DNA from: Liolophura sinensis | Taxonomy: Eukaryota > Mollusca > Polyplacophora > Chitonida > Chitonidae | Length of the DNA: 64,000 bases | Assembly: GCF_032854445.1 (NCBI RefSeq) | Contig: NC_088300.1 | Coordinates: 33,337,608-33,401,607 of the forward strand | Reading direction: 5' to 3' | Shown: positions 23,301 to 36,679 of the stretch, piece by piece | Layout of the letters: each line of letters opens with the position of its first letter | Position numbering within the stretch: the first letter of the stretch is position 1 | Position numbers and translations under genes: made by a program | Notes under the pieces: generated by a model | Told to the model about the DNA's origin: nothing | The model's database searches: none | The model's input: only the letters and a program-made list of their open reading frames with translations

Positions 23301-26300
23301 ATGTTATAGTATTTGTCGTCATTTCCTTTAAAGACAAATCTGCTAAAACTAAAATCGAAAAAAAGTATCCAAACCACAGTTCAGGCCTTGTGAAAAAAAA
23401 CAAAACAAAAAAACAAAAACAAAACAATATCCACAGTCGAATTTCCAAAGGCCAGATTTATTAAGAAAATTAGCATCACATTCTTTTAAGAATATGATAA
23501 GGTATTAATTAATACCTCATGTATGTTTCCCTCCCTCCCTCCCTTCCAGTCGGATAGGAACACGTGGGGTTGATTAGTTCGTGACGTTGCACCCACTGAC
23601 ATTTTATGCGTGACAAATGCAGTGGAGCATGCTTAACAGTAATACATCGTATTTATTTTTTGTCGCGACACGAGTTGTCCCCCCTCCCCTCAATACACTT
23701 TATATTCCTTTTCACAGGTAGTCTGGTTTAAAAGTTCGTTACGTGTCATTCGATGTAATAAAGCAACTTGTGCATGTGCTTCGTTGTACCTCAACTACCT
23801 GGAGCCGACAAATCACCTTGTTCAACTCTGTATACATCACGCAAAAATTCTATTGTGTTGCAGAACTATGGACTGTTTGTTTCTTTGCATATTACTAAAA
23901 TGCATAATGTGCCTTAACTCATATTCAAAGTCTAACGTCTTTGTTGTGACCATTATGTAATGAAGGGTGGCTTGATCAGTATTGTCGAATTCAGCCGTCG
24001 TCGAGTTGGCGGTGGCTTTGTGTTTAGATGTAAAAGCCAGTTTTTTAACGACGCCGGCTCGCTTCCCTACGAATTATCGTTTAGTATCATCAAGTAAGTA
24101 AGCCGTAATAGAACTTCAGTACTATGGTCAATCGACTTCAACACCAAAATAACATCAGTAAGAACTTCACTTTGGAGTATTGGTAAGTCTATCACGACAG
24201 TGGATAGACAGATCACAAATGTAAATTGGACGCGATTTACTTGATCTAACCACATTGGATTTGACCAACATTTCGATGTTTCGTGTACGTTCGTTTGACA
24301 TCACTGCCATCACTGACAAAATTTATACAGAAATCTTGAAGTACGCCGAGGTCATTGTGGTGATTTTGATGGGACAGGAAGTGATGTCAGAAACACTGTC
24401 CCAGCCTTTGTTGTAATACGTTGTACACACGCATTCCCTTTATCTAAGGTAGGCACAATATGATTGCAATGAAAACCTGACAGGATTATATTGATGAATG
24501 TAGTAGTTCCGCACTGTTAATAGTTTAGGTACTTCCGCGCGAGGACAGCAGCGATGAGGCTTAGCCTTAACAACCTTGTATTGTGGTGGTAGTGATATAA
24601 AGTGAGCGTAGAGGGCAGCACATGCGCTGTAAGGAGTATGGTACAGCCAAATACCGATGTTTTACTCCGGTTCTCCCACCACCAACAACACCCCCCCCCC
24701 CCCCGACCCCGCCCCACACGCCCACACCCCAACAACCCACCCCCACACATTTAAGTGACCGCGTTAGTAAAGGAGAAGTATTCTTGGGAAGGGATTTAGT
24801 CAGTGGTTTTCATAGTTACATGACATAGCGTGGTTTGTGTCAGCATTGTACCTAATAAAAGTGGACTACATTTTAAATGAACATTCTTGCATTTTAGGAG
24901 AAGAAGATGCAGAACAGGAAGCTGAGCTGCAGTTACGGGATTATCAGAAGGAACTTGCTCGGGCAGGACTGGAAGGGAAAAACTGCGTCATTGTTGCACC
25001 AACCGGAAGTGGGAAGACAATGGTCGCACTGAAAATAATTCAGGTACTTTATGGCTTTTGGTGGTGAACAATACACGCACAGTGGACACATGGTCAGATT
25101 CGGTAGCATGAACGTTATGTATGGCCTTGTTACCCGTAAATACAGACAAAGAAGTGTATGACGTAACGCAGAATCTCTTTGAATCTCTTTCTAGCGACCT
25201 GTTTAACAGGTCAACTCTCTGAATTACAGTGTAGCTAGAGATTTAAGTTGAACATGTACGTGTATATAGGCAACTATCCTTGGTTCCAGTGAGTAGGAAG
25301 TAGGTCAGATAAAGAACCTGGTAAGGTAAGGCGGGGAATCAGCCCCAATGTAGGAAACTGTACACCTCAAGTAGCGAAATTGACTATAGTTGTGAGTGAC
25401 AGCTGTTGAGACACTCGGAAGGCTACGTCTTTTTTCAGTTCTGTTATTCTCGTATTTTCCTGTTATATGGCAAGCATACAGCTTATAACGCTCCAAACAC
25501 GCACTAAAGCGATGTATAGGTCATAAAAATAGAAAATATGTAGCCTGTCATTCCTGTCCCACTGAAATATCTTTTTTTGCATTAGACAATGTAGAGTTTT
25601 GAAACTCAATGCACTACAAATGTAACGTTCTGAAAAATTCTAGGGCACGCAGTTATGCACCAATCAATTAAATAAATATATGACAAATGTAACTTTCAGC
25701 CTTATACTTTCTCTACCTATAACATGTTAGTGTTAACGATAGCTAGTGGGCCACGTGTGCTCTCAATCAGGTTACACGTATGATGTACGTAATACCATAG
25801 CTTATCCATTTTAAATAATAATAACGCTTATTTAATGCAAGACGGCCTTTTTTTTTACTCACACAAAAGTATGTTTCCAAAGAAAAAATTATGCCACGAA
25901 TTAATTTGAACGAAACATTGACGTATTTGATCGAGAGTGCATTTTTGGAGGTTATTACTAAGCATCTCTTTGATGGGATTTTGAAATTTGCACTTTTTTA
26001 TCTTACCTCTCTGGGGCCGATTCTCTGTTTTAACGTACCAGGTCCTTTAAGATAAATGCATACCGCTTATACGCAGATGTTGTTCGACAAGTGCTTGTAT
26101 CAGTAGGTCTTGCATTATTTTTGTGATGAGTAAATATTGTCCCTCAAGTACTTTGAACTATAGGTGGTGAACTTTCTACTCCTAACTAGATACTGCAAGT
26201 ACGTGCATCATGATCTGATGGACTTTCTACTCCCCTAAGAAGATATTGTCCCAGAATTATAAGTTGTGGCCATACTTAATACAAAGTACTGTATTTCTGA

Positions 26301-29300
26301 TGTGTTGATGCATTGACATCAATTTTTGAAAAATATCATTCCTTGTTTATGTAAATGCATGTATACTCTGACAACCAAATTGTTGAGAACATTGGCAAAA
26401 CAGTTACAATTCCTTTGCAGAAACATTTCTCGAGACAAGACTCAGGAATCCGAAAGGTTGCGTTCTTGGTGAACAATGTGGGACTGGCCAGTCAACAGGC
26501 GGCAGCTTGCAAAAAGATCCTTCCGAGTCTGAGAACCAAACTCATGTGTGGTGGCAACGAGGAGCAACTGAGTCTGAGTATGTTGTTACCAATGGTCGAC
26601 GTTTTCTTTATGACGGCTCAGATTCTACTGGACGCTCTGAGAAACAGAAACCAGGAAAATATTTCTCTGTCGCAGTTCACGTTGATCGTGTTCGACGAAT
26701 GTCATCACACCTTCAAGAAACACCCGTTCAACGGCATTATGTTTTCTTACATGGACCAGAAACTCCAGGAGGGTGGGCAAACAAGCCCTCTGCCACAGGT
26801 ATGAATACAGTGGAGCGTAAATTGATTGCTTGATTGAATGAGAGCCTGAATAAATCGGCTGCCCTTCTTCAGGGGCATGATAAAGCTCTTGCCTTATTGC
26901 CACGGCGAAACTTCACTGGTCAAGGGCCTGAGACTTGCAGCAAGCCAACGCTTTAACATCTGAGCCAGCGAGGATGTGACAAAATTTAGAATTCTTGTCT
27001 TGTGTGCAGTGTGAAGTGAATGGAGACAATTTTTTAAAAACTTTTTGATAACAGTGCGAGATTTGTACGTAATTAACGTGTTAACGTACGTATTATCAAC
27101 ATGGACTTTTAGGTGGCTAGAGAATATTGGAGAATGGGCAAAGGATATTGTACTGTGGACAGAGGATATTGTACTGTGGACAGAGGATATGGCATGGAGG
27201 AGAGAGGATATTGCATATTGAACAGAGGGTATTGCATAGCGGATAGAGAATATTGCATAGTGTGTAGGGCATTGCTTAGTGGACAGAGGGTATTGCATAG
27301 CGGATAGAGAATATTGCATAGTGGACGGAGTATATTGCATAGCGGATAGAGAATATTGCATAGTGTGTAGGGTATTGCATAGTGGACATGGGATATTGCA
27401 TGTTGGATAGACGTTGTAGTGGACGGACGATATTACATATTGAGTACGGGATATTAGTTATTAATTATATCCGCCAGTTTTGTTTGCATAGGATTTAATC
27501 AGGTACAGGTCAAAGGTTTGTTTACCCAAATTGGTGCTAACAAAAGTGCGTTAGAAATGTATCGTGGGCCTTCGTAGCTGAGGTGGTCAGCTTGTCAGCC
27601 CGGCACAACGACCCTGGAGTGTCTCAACAATTGGATTGCTGTGAGTTGAAGTCCAGCTCCTGTTGACTTCATTTCCGTCCGTACGTGGGAAGCTCTGTCT
27701 GTAAATTAACGAGGGTCGTGTGTTTTCCTGGGCTGTGCCAGGATTCGTCCCATCATAATGCTGGCCGCCGTCGTATAAGTGAAATATTCTTGAGCACGAC
27801 GTGAAACACCAGTCAAATAAATAAATAAATAAATAAATTAGAAATGCGCATGTACATGTAGCTAGTCATCTGTGGTGGGTTGTCTTGCTCCGACCATTAG
27901 AAAGATTTTTGTTATTTTACAGGTTATTGGTTTGACTGCATCAATGGGAGTGGGTAAGGCCAAAAATATAGAGCAAGCCAAAATGCATATTCAGAAACTT
28001 TGTGCGAATCTGGATGCCAGTCAGATCTGTACCGTCCAGAAGGCGGTGGGTGAACTTGCGGACTTTGTGCCCGTACCCGATGAAGGTAAGTCGTGCGATA
28101 CCAGCCACAGAATAAGTATTCTAAATAAAATACAAACGATATGGTCTTTTGGCACAGATGGCTCATGAAAATAGTTTTGCCATTCTTCGTTATGTATTGG
28201 CTTACGCCGTTAACACCATATACCGGCAGAAGTGAACCACGAGTTGCTCATCACTGGCCCAAAAGCCTATTGAAAATGGGTACCTACGAGGGTATCTTGA
28301 TGTCCCGAAAAGCTAGAACACATAGAGGGGAATTCATAGTCCGAACGATATAGACTACCCCCCAATTAACAGAATGAGTGTATTTGAATCCAGCTCGTAC
28401 TGATTTGGAAGCCACTTTACGTCACGAGGTTTGTTATCGATGTGGCAACGCACTGACATTTTTCTGAGATTGGGTTGGCTTGGTTTGTTCCATCCATAAA
28501 CCCGTCTGATGCGGTCAAAGGGAATCAACTTCAATGTAAAACTCCAATTTAGTATATAAATGAGTAAAGAAAATTAGTAATCGTTCATAGATGCTTATAA
28601 ACCTGTACTTAAATGTTTCCTTCCAGCAATGCTAGCAATGATCGTACAAAACATCATTTAGGTACGATGTACATTAAAGTAACAACGGAATTTAACAAAA
28701 AATGTGGTACATGTGTAAATCATGAATTTCGCTGAAGTTTAACGCTTAAAGGTGACATAAGATATGTATGTTTATATCGGTAGATATCAAGTCAGTGGAA
28801 GGCCGAAGAGAGGACAAGTTTGCCGATTTTATCCAAAGTTGGATGGATTCCATCGAGAAGAAAATCAAAGCCAAAGGTTCCAGCTGCGCAACACTGGAAG
28901 ACCCCCCGCGTGGAAAGCGAGATCGCCAGGAGTATAAACAATGGATCAGTAAAATCCGGAGAGACGTGGCTGTGGTGTATGATTCGGACATGCGCTACTA
29001 TTGTATGAGCTGTATCAATTTTGCTCAGGTAAATGCGGTATTCTAGAATGGACGGGTTGTATTTAGGATATTTGTTTACAATTTAATATAAAAATGTAAA
29101 AAGATGTAAAATTAGACGTGAATTTCCCCCAAATATGCAACGGGCCTTTTAAATTATACCCAAACAACGTGTCAGTTTAAGAATATGTTAAGTGGTTGCT
29201 ACGGTTAGATGATCAAACTCAAACAGGTTCTTGTTCTTTCTTTCTTTGCCCTGATGATGCTTTTTGATAACATTCCTATAACTCCATTGTGGGATCCAGT

Positions 29301-32300
29301 CCACCCTCAAGGGTTAAGCCTTTCAGATGCCATGGGACGTGGGTTCATTCCCAGACTCGGACTGAGGATTTTCTAGATTCCCCTGCCGTCATTGTTCTGA
29401 AGGATATGGTGGCAATTAGTGGTGTATAGGGTTCTCTTGTTTGGTATTGCAGGTGACAACTTTCCTTCCACCAATCTGACATGTCTTACGTAAGACATTC
29501 CGACAGTAACTCGCCAGTGATCGCTGGTTTATTCCTTGTTCTCTTGTTTCCCTCACATATAAAACTGGTCACCCTTGCATAAGCCAAAAGTAATTGAGTA
29601 TCGCGTTGTACAACGATCAAATGAAATAAATAAAATATGTATAGTTTACAGTTTGAGCTGAATTTTTGGTTCAGTTTGCCTATGATGGGATTATGGCATT
29701 ATAATAGCAGACCTGTAGAGAGAAATAGCGACTCGGGTTTAAGCTGAACTCACCACCATTTTCTTGCATTGAATATGTAGTCGATTCCCATGGACTAGCA
29801 GTTTGCCCGGAGAACGTCATTGCAAAGGCAGGGATGAACAAAAAGACTACACAACGCATAGGCCCGATCTACTTTAAATGGGGAAGGTTCACCATTGTAT
29901 GTTTACGAAACTGTAAAAATGAAAGGTATTGTACAGTATATTAGATTTGTGTTGGTGAAATAGGTAAATCAGTCGGTTTGTTTGACAAACCCTGTATGTG
30001 ATAATGAGTTAATATGTCTGTCGTCCACAGATGTGCAATGATGCCTTGATGATAAACCAGGACGTACGCACCCGAGATGCCTTGGAATATTTGAAGAATA
30101 AGGTTAGCGAAGTGGATTCCAGCAGGGTCCATGCTGTGGAAAAGGAACTGATTAAGCACTTCAGAGGTTGGTGTTTTTTTATTGCCCACTATTTCGGGTT
30201 AATCTTGACCGAATTACAAATTTAACAAACGACGAAAGAGACCGCTTCTGTGGCCTCCTTGAGAGACCTGGTTCAAATCAGGGTCGGGTCAAACCCAGAG
30301 ACAATAACGTGGTACTTCCTGCTGCCTCGTTTGGCGCTTAGCACTATGAGTTCGAGGCAAGGAAACAGGACTGCTTTGCCCCGTGTCAGTATAATGTAAC
30401 TGGGTGGGGTGTCAACGTCTGGTGTCTTCCACATGATACTTCAGTGGCGGCTACAATTCGGCGATATCGACTCCCCTGCCACAAGAAGACACAGTATATG
30501 TACACACCTAAATGACTCTACGTCGTTATAAGACTGAAACATTGTTGAGCATGATGTCAAGCCCTAAGCACATATGTACATACATACACGCAAACTTTAC
30601 TAAAAGGAAATTTTTAATGTACAGTGTTCATTTATGTGTCCGTCACTCTCTGTCTGTAAATGCGTCGAACAGTTTTAGGTTATTTCTGATGACATTAGCC
30701 CTGTGGCCATATTTATTAAACGTCTTAAGACTTACAAGTAAGCCAAAAATTCACACACAGCTACGATTAAATTGCTTTGATTTAAAAAGTGTAAAATTTG
30801 CTCGTTAATTCTTTGCTGGAGAACAATGTACTAACTACAGTTTGAGAAATTTGTTATTCTAACTTTCGATTTTTAAGCACTTGCAATTTAGGACTTAAGT
30901 CTTCAGTTGCTTAATAAATCAGTTATTCTGATGAATTGAGTGTTGGCATACAAACATGACATGCAAACATTCGTAATAAATAAAAATAATGTCATGAGAT
31001 AATTATGTTCCAATGAAATTTTCACAGATAATCTGGCTTATCTGGATACAGTTAGTTCCTCTCCACTCGCTGTCAATCCTAAGCTACAGGAGCTGAAGAA
31101 GATGATTTTGCTGGCCTACAAGGAGAAAGATGATTCTCGCGGAATAATCTTCGTGAAAACGCGAGACCTTGTCCAAGCTCTGCACCGCTGGATGATGGAG
31201 ACGCCAGACCTAGAGTGGCTTAATCCCCATAAGCTGGTTGGCCAAGCCACCCAAGAAGAAGGAGGTAGAAGGACTTTGTGATATAAAATAATATGCATCA
31301 TGTGTCGAATTAAAAAACAAAAACAAAAATGTTATGGACTAAAATCGTATTTAGCAGGAAAAAACGTCATTATGTACTAGTTTATGTCTATGATTGCGTG
31401 TAAATACAGTTAATATATTATGATATAATACTTTTACATGCACAGGCTTTCGACTGGGCATGGAGCAGTCCGCACAACTGTATTTTGAAGAAGACACATG
31501 TAGGGACGAAAAGTGGTATTATTACACAAGAGGATCTTATCTTTTTATGGACTTCCCTGTGATTGGACTGGCATTGATCTATGAATCAGTGTATTTTGTT
31601 TCAGTACACAAAACCAAGCATAGATAACCTATTCCAAACTATACTTCAACGAATGCAAACAAGTTGTGTATTCTAGCTTTTTTTATTACCTTACAGGTAT
31701 GACACAAAATCAGCAGCGGGATGTACTAACATACTTTAAAGATGGCCACCACAAGATACTTATAGCTACATCGGTTGCAGAGGAAGGCTTAGACATCCAG
31801 AAGTGCAACCTGGTGATTCGCTATGACTACACCACTAACGAGATCGCCATGGTCCAGGCAAGAGGTACAGTTCCATTTTCACAGTTTCTCTGAAAGAAAC
31901 CATCAAAATATCGAAAATTAAGTTCTTTTTCACCATTTGTGGCATAAGAAATAAAGGCTGACAGAGTAGAAACTAGAGATGCCCATCTTGGCTTTTGGTT
32001 GCTTCATTGATGGGTGTTTAACGACCTACTCGATAATTTTTCACTCATACGATGGCGATGAGCTTTATAACTAGTTATATTTACGTGACACGTAAAAACT
32101 TGCAACGCCATATAAGACAAGTGTACTTCGACAAACGTAAGACTTTGTAAACGGCGCAACAGTAAACGACACCATGGTAAACGGCACCACGGTGAACGGC
32201 ACCACAGTAAACCACACCACGGTGTACCTCACCAACAGTGAGAGAGGAGGAACTCATTTTTGATAATAAAAACCTTTCCCGTAAATGCTAAAAAAAAAAA

Positions 32301-33562
32301 AAAAAAAAATGACAGACTTACCTATGCCCTCGTTAGCTTAGAGGTTTAATGGCTTCTTTGAGCAGATTACAAGAATTCGGCTAATATGTCAACAGGCTTC
32401 TCTCCCTACTGCTTTGACTGCGCTTCTCAGTTTTTATCCTCCTTCATGTAAAGGAAATATTTAATTTTTCAAGTACACAAAAAATAATAAGTAAGCCGAA
32501 AATGGCCCTCGAGCGATAGCGTGGTGACCTTAGGTACTTTGGACCGTTGTACAAAGCGTACGTAACTATATGACAGGCGCAACTGTTATGGCAACGCGTC
32601 ACTTGTAGAGCACGCCCCGCGTCACACAACCGCTCAAGTAAGGTCATCTGACATGTTTAGTGTGTTCATTGTTGAACGCATGTTTGGGGTGTGTTAGGAT
32701 CTATATCTTAAACCATTGAATCTGACTCACTCTGACGAGAGTTTGTGGGCTGCTGTAGTTTACATTTTAGCTTAGCCCGGTTTCCTTTTAGAAAAAACTT
32801 TGCTTACTCCAAGCTTCTAGTTTTACTCTATTGTTTAGTCTGCATTTGGAGTTTATTTTGATCTTTTTGTTTTGTGTTTCCCATGTAGGTCGTGCTCGGG
32901 CGGAAAACAGCAGGTACATATCCGTGGTAACGGAAGGTAGAGGGATTGCTGAAAAGGAACAACTGAACATGATGCGAGAGGTAATGATGAACAAAGCCAT
33001 CCGGGAACTTCAGACAGACATCGCAACAAACCCTCGGCCATTTCTGCAGTGTATTCAGGCACTGCAGGAGGAAAGCAAAATAGAGAGAGATCTAGCTGGC
33101 AAAGAGTTTGGTGGAGCGAGTTTTGTCGAAGGGGATTTTCAGCTAAGGTGCCTTACGTGTGACCAGTTCGCCTGTTTCAATTATGATCTCCGTAGATTTG
33201 AATCTACACATCACGCGGTGATTTCTGAAGATTTCCCAGCCCATTGCAATGTGTCCCCTCATCCGAAACCCACTGTTTTTAGCCAGAACCTTTCAATGAC
33301 CGGGAAGATCTCCTGCCATAATTGCCGTCGCGACTGGGGAATTGTCGCCATTTACCATGATAAGCGGTTATGCGTAATCAAGATCAGTAGTTTTGTCATC
33401 GAAGACTTCCACAAGAATAGAGATGTTTGTAAGAAGTGGGAAAGGTCTGGTTCCAAGTGGAAGAACTTAAACCGTCCGATAATGAAAGGGTCAGCCGAAC
33501 TAGCCTGGCCATTGGTCAGAAGCTGGCTTCTTGTCATACAAGGGGGTGAGGTGTTTAGGTGA
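17339..33562 (+). CDS. RLR2: complete RIG-I-like receptor (CARD-CARD-helicase-CTD)
   Basis: Predicted cytosolic viral-RNA sensor signalling through CARDs. Exons: 17339-17483, 21027-21164, 21602-21946, 22381-22509, 22656-22892, 24898-25043, 26421-26798, 27923-28085, 28784-29028, 30031-30166, 31028-31264, 31697-31864, 32889-33562 (1046 residues; human RIG-I is 925). CARD1 spans exons 1-2 into 3 and CARD2 lies in exon 3, with helical blocks like [14 protein letters not shown] and [10 protein letters not shown] that align with RIG-I CARDs. A Ser/Thr/Glu-rich linker follows, then motifs I (APTGSGKT), II (DECH), III, IV, V ([11 protein letters not shown]) and VI (QARGRARA), and a CTD with CLTC and CHNC zinc ligands. 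All early introns are phase 1. The weakest junction is the exon 5 donor (G|GTACTG at 22893), chosen because it restores phase with exon 6. Compared with RLR1, a one-base deletion near 33438 replaces the last part of the CTD with a different tail. Confidence 0.88.
17890..18130 (+). mobile_element. MITE family A, degraded copy in RLR2 intron 1
   Basis: Blocks such as ACTTTATACACATGCATTCTC, the TGATGAATTCTGATTAA region and GATAAGGCTAAGCCTAAACA align in order with the other family members. The inverted ends are mostly lost. Confidence 0.5.
21300..21510 (+). mobile_element. SINE-like element, family C, diverged
   Basis: GGTCGGTGGTGTACTCGGG, ATAGGTGAATAATTAATGAA and ATGGCGTTAAACAACAAGCA match the tail and body plan of 63545-63780. 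It occupies most of the RLR2 intron between CARD exons 2 and 3. Confidence 0.45.
22893..23026 (+). other. Read-through stop and polyadenylation signal after RLR2 exon 5
   Basis: If the exon 5 donor is not used, the frame continues 14 residues to TAA at 22934-22936, and AATAAA follows at 23021-23026. This would yield a 345-residue protein with both CARDs and no helicase. Intronic polyadenylation of this kind is inferred; only the stop and the hexamer are visible. Confidence 0.4.
24298..24636 (+). mobile_element. MITE family A, duplicate in RLR2 intron
   Basis: This is the copy of the 393-735 element carried by the segmental duplication, so it does not represent a separate insertion. One base fewer in an A run breaks the short frame seen in the left copy. 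Confidence 0.65.
27118..27420. repeat. Minisatellite in RLR2 intron
   Basis: The duplicate of the 3190-3500 array, with small length differences (two bases fewer near 27165) and a few substitutions. Confidence 0.9.
27567..27840 (+). mobile_element. SINE family A, duplicate in RLR2 intron
   Basis: The same insertion as 3652-3912, copied by the segmental duplication. Its (AATA)n tail is longer, showing tail expansion after duplication. Confidence 0.8.
30233..30560 (+). mobile_element. SINE family B, duplicate in RLR2 intron
   Basis: The same insertion as 6313-6650, carried by the segmental duplication. Confidence 0.72.
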
Positions 33563-36500
33563 CTTGGGTTATTTAGAGAGCGGTCTCCCAGTCTGAAGCT
33601 GCATTACTGGTGGGGAAAACGTAAAAATGATATAAACTTCAGATGAAGAATTTAAAAGGTTATTTGATAGTATGGTTTGCAAATTTTGATTTCTCGATTT
33701 TCTTTCAAGATGAAACAGTCATTTTTGTATTGTGGATATATATGGTTTGAATTTTGTCTTTTAAAATGCGTTAAAATATTTATATTTTTAATATATCCCT
33801 AATTATTATCATAATTCAGATTTAACGCATGTGATGGCCCAAAACACCCACCGTAAAACAGTTGTTTTCAAAAGACTTTTTCTCTGTAAAGAAAAATTCG
33901 AAAAAGTTAAGACCATATTTACAAATAACGCTTAATGAAAGGTAATAAATGTACTAAAAAAAACCCTTGTGCTAATAATCGCTTTATAAAGTCCACTTGA
34001 ATATTAGTCCTGCTATGCTTAATATCTATCTATTATTATTGCTTCTTTTATCCCTAATCTGTAGTTCCTAATATAAATAATTTCCTAAGTTTGAATACAT
34101 TTTGTTCTAAATGTTAAATCTCAACCTTGTTATCATTTCTGATATCAATTAATTTACGCGAGAATATCATGTATCATGTGATAATCCTGTGATAATCATC
34201 AGTTCTGTAACATTATAAATATCGACATCAGTGAGAGTATGCAGTTAATGAAACCTCCTGTTGATTGTTATCGATACGTAAATTGAGAATCCTGTAAATA
34301 TCAACAGAATAGTGTATGAATATCAACAGAATGCTATATACGGTACCACACATGATAGTTTGTCAGAGTGAACATATTTTTTTGCCGTGTATATTATTTA
34401 TTATTTCAAATAAATAATAAGCTACTTGTGGCTACCTCACCGATGGTGTGATTACAGATGATGTGTGAAAAGTTCAAATATAATATATTGCCATGGTGTA
34501 AACAATGTTTATATAGGAATGACTTTTTAAAAGTATTTCAACCTTCGAATCTACCATATATTAGCTGACATTTAGTTACAAATAAGGTAATACAGAAAAT
34601 TGCAATATTATATATTGTTTTATGGATATTGTGAGAGTTATTCTTTCATATGGATAATAATTTCCATAACTATTTTCACTTGACTTTCACCATGCCTTGA
34701 TCTTGAATTGGTTAAAGATAAGTCTATAAATATTTCAATACAAATAAAAGTGTTAAATTATTGACAGTATGTGAATATGAATGGTTCACCCCTTCGATTT
34801 TATCCTAAATGTATTTGCTTATAGTTGAAGGAAATATATTGCAATTTTATGTATTATTGTATGAATGCTTTTAGTTTTGAGGTTTTATCCCTTTAATCGA
34901 CATAGGTTTGTAACGGTGATAATTACATAACGTCCATGAAGTTTAACAAGTTTGAAATGAAATGATTTGAATTGAAATTTTTAGATGCATAATATAATGA
35001 GCACTTTGCGTTTTTGTTACTCGCTTGAAAGAAAGGTATACACAGGGTAGGATACTTCAAGGTTAACAGAGGAATAAATTTCACTAATTGCTGTGCAACT
35101 TGTCTTTGTTCCATGTTTGATAACGCAATTCACCCTATGGGTAATAAGGCATGCCAGAATATGCACCCATGTTGTCTTTTTTCTGTACAGATATTCAAGC
35201 AACGATTGTGACACGGAGTCATTTCACAAAGACTCTGAATTTTGACTTCTTTTGATAAACATTTAATTGTACAAAGTCTTTTTATTAATTACATTTGTCA
35301 TTATTTATTTACTCATTTGTTGTTTTAAGGAGGCCTCAAAAATGTTTCACATATGATTGAGGTTAACTTTATGGGTGAAGGAAATCATGTGCCCGGAGTA
35401 ATCCCTATATCTTTGGCAAGTTTCTGAAGAAGATTTCCTCATTTTTACGTACACCATAACAGTCCGAAAATAAGTGGTCTTTGCGAAAGTTAGAACGTTA
35501 GAATGCGCAAACCATCACACAAGCCTAGTCGACCGTTATATTACTAGATCCATACACAGTGAGAGTTGAGGAATCCCTGACTAAGGCCGGGTTTGAACCA
35601 ACAACTCTTAGAAAGGCTGGCACCTTAACTACTCGCCCACGACCCGCTTACTGAACAATTTACATGTGCATGTGCCTATATACGAGGGACACTTACGTTG
35701 TAAAACCGCAACGGAGCCAAACAATATTCGAATTAACAACTTCTTTCTACAACGATTATAGACTCCATAGAAAAAAATCTTAGAATGCAGAACCAGTCAT
35801 GGCCTTCGTTTGTTTGTTAGTTTGTTTGCAAATTCTATCTCTGCAGAAGTACCACATGTATGAGGTTTTACGCTTTTAGATCTTAAGAAGGACGTAATCA
35901 AGTCAGCTCAACATGAAAGGCTTGCCATATTTAATGCGAGTATTTTGGTCAGACTCTATAATCTGATGTTGGACAGTTACAACCGTGGGTAAGAAAGGAC
36001 CAAAATACTGTGGCTTTTTGTTCCCTCATACAAAATATACATGCATCCTTGATGTGAAATCGTGAGCATTTATAGTTTGATTTACCTGACAACGCGCTTG
36101 AATCATGTTGCCAAGTGACAGGGCATGCAACCAATAGTAATGGCGCCTCGTTTTCAGCAGCTGGCCACTTGTCAGATATACATGTATTTCGCTTTCTGTA
36201 CCGTTTTCCTTGTCCGATCATTTTAAACTACTCTGCAACTGGTGCGACGAAATAACAGTTAAACCATACACTTGCGGCAAAGAGAGCAGAACTCAATCAA
36301 CTAGTTGGGGTGTATATACATATATTGATTGATTGATTGATTTATTTCATTGATATTTTACGACCTACTCAAGAACATTTATGACGGTGGCTAGCATTAT
36401 GGTGGGAGGAAACCCAAGCTATCTGCAGGTTGCTGGCAGACCTTCCGACGCACAATTGGAGAGGAAGCCAGCAAGAGCTGGACTTGAACTCACAGCGTGA

Positions 36501-36679
36501 GAGGTGAGAGGCTCCTTGGTCATTGTGTTGTAATTGTAGGCTAAACACTCCCTCCTTATACGTATAGGAAACAGTATTATTCCACGAAAATGGATCCGTT
36601 GGAACATCATTTTAATATGTTTTCCTGAAACAAAGAACTGATTTGTAAACCACAAATACTTGCAGATAATGATACATTT
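33563..36679. other. Convergent intergenic region between RLR2 and GALC-A
   Basis: AT-rich flank of RLR2, an 800-base stretch (34160-34960) without a match in copy 1, a tRNA-like SINE head (35578-35650) and a SINE (36331-36500). No coding sequence seen. Both genes end here, so polyadenylation sites for each are expected. Confidence 0.6.
36331..36500 (-). mobile_element. SINE family A, duplicate downstream of RLR2
   Basis: The same insertion as 12918-13097, carried by the duplication. Confidence 0.75.
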
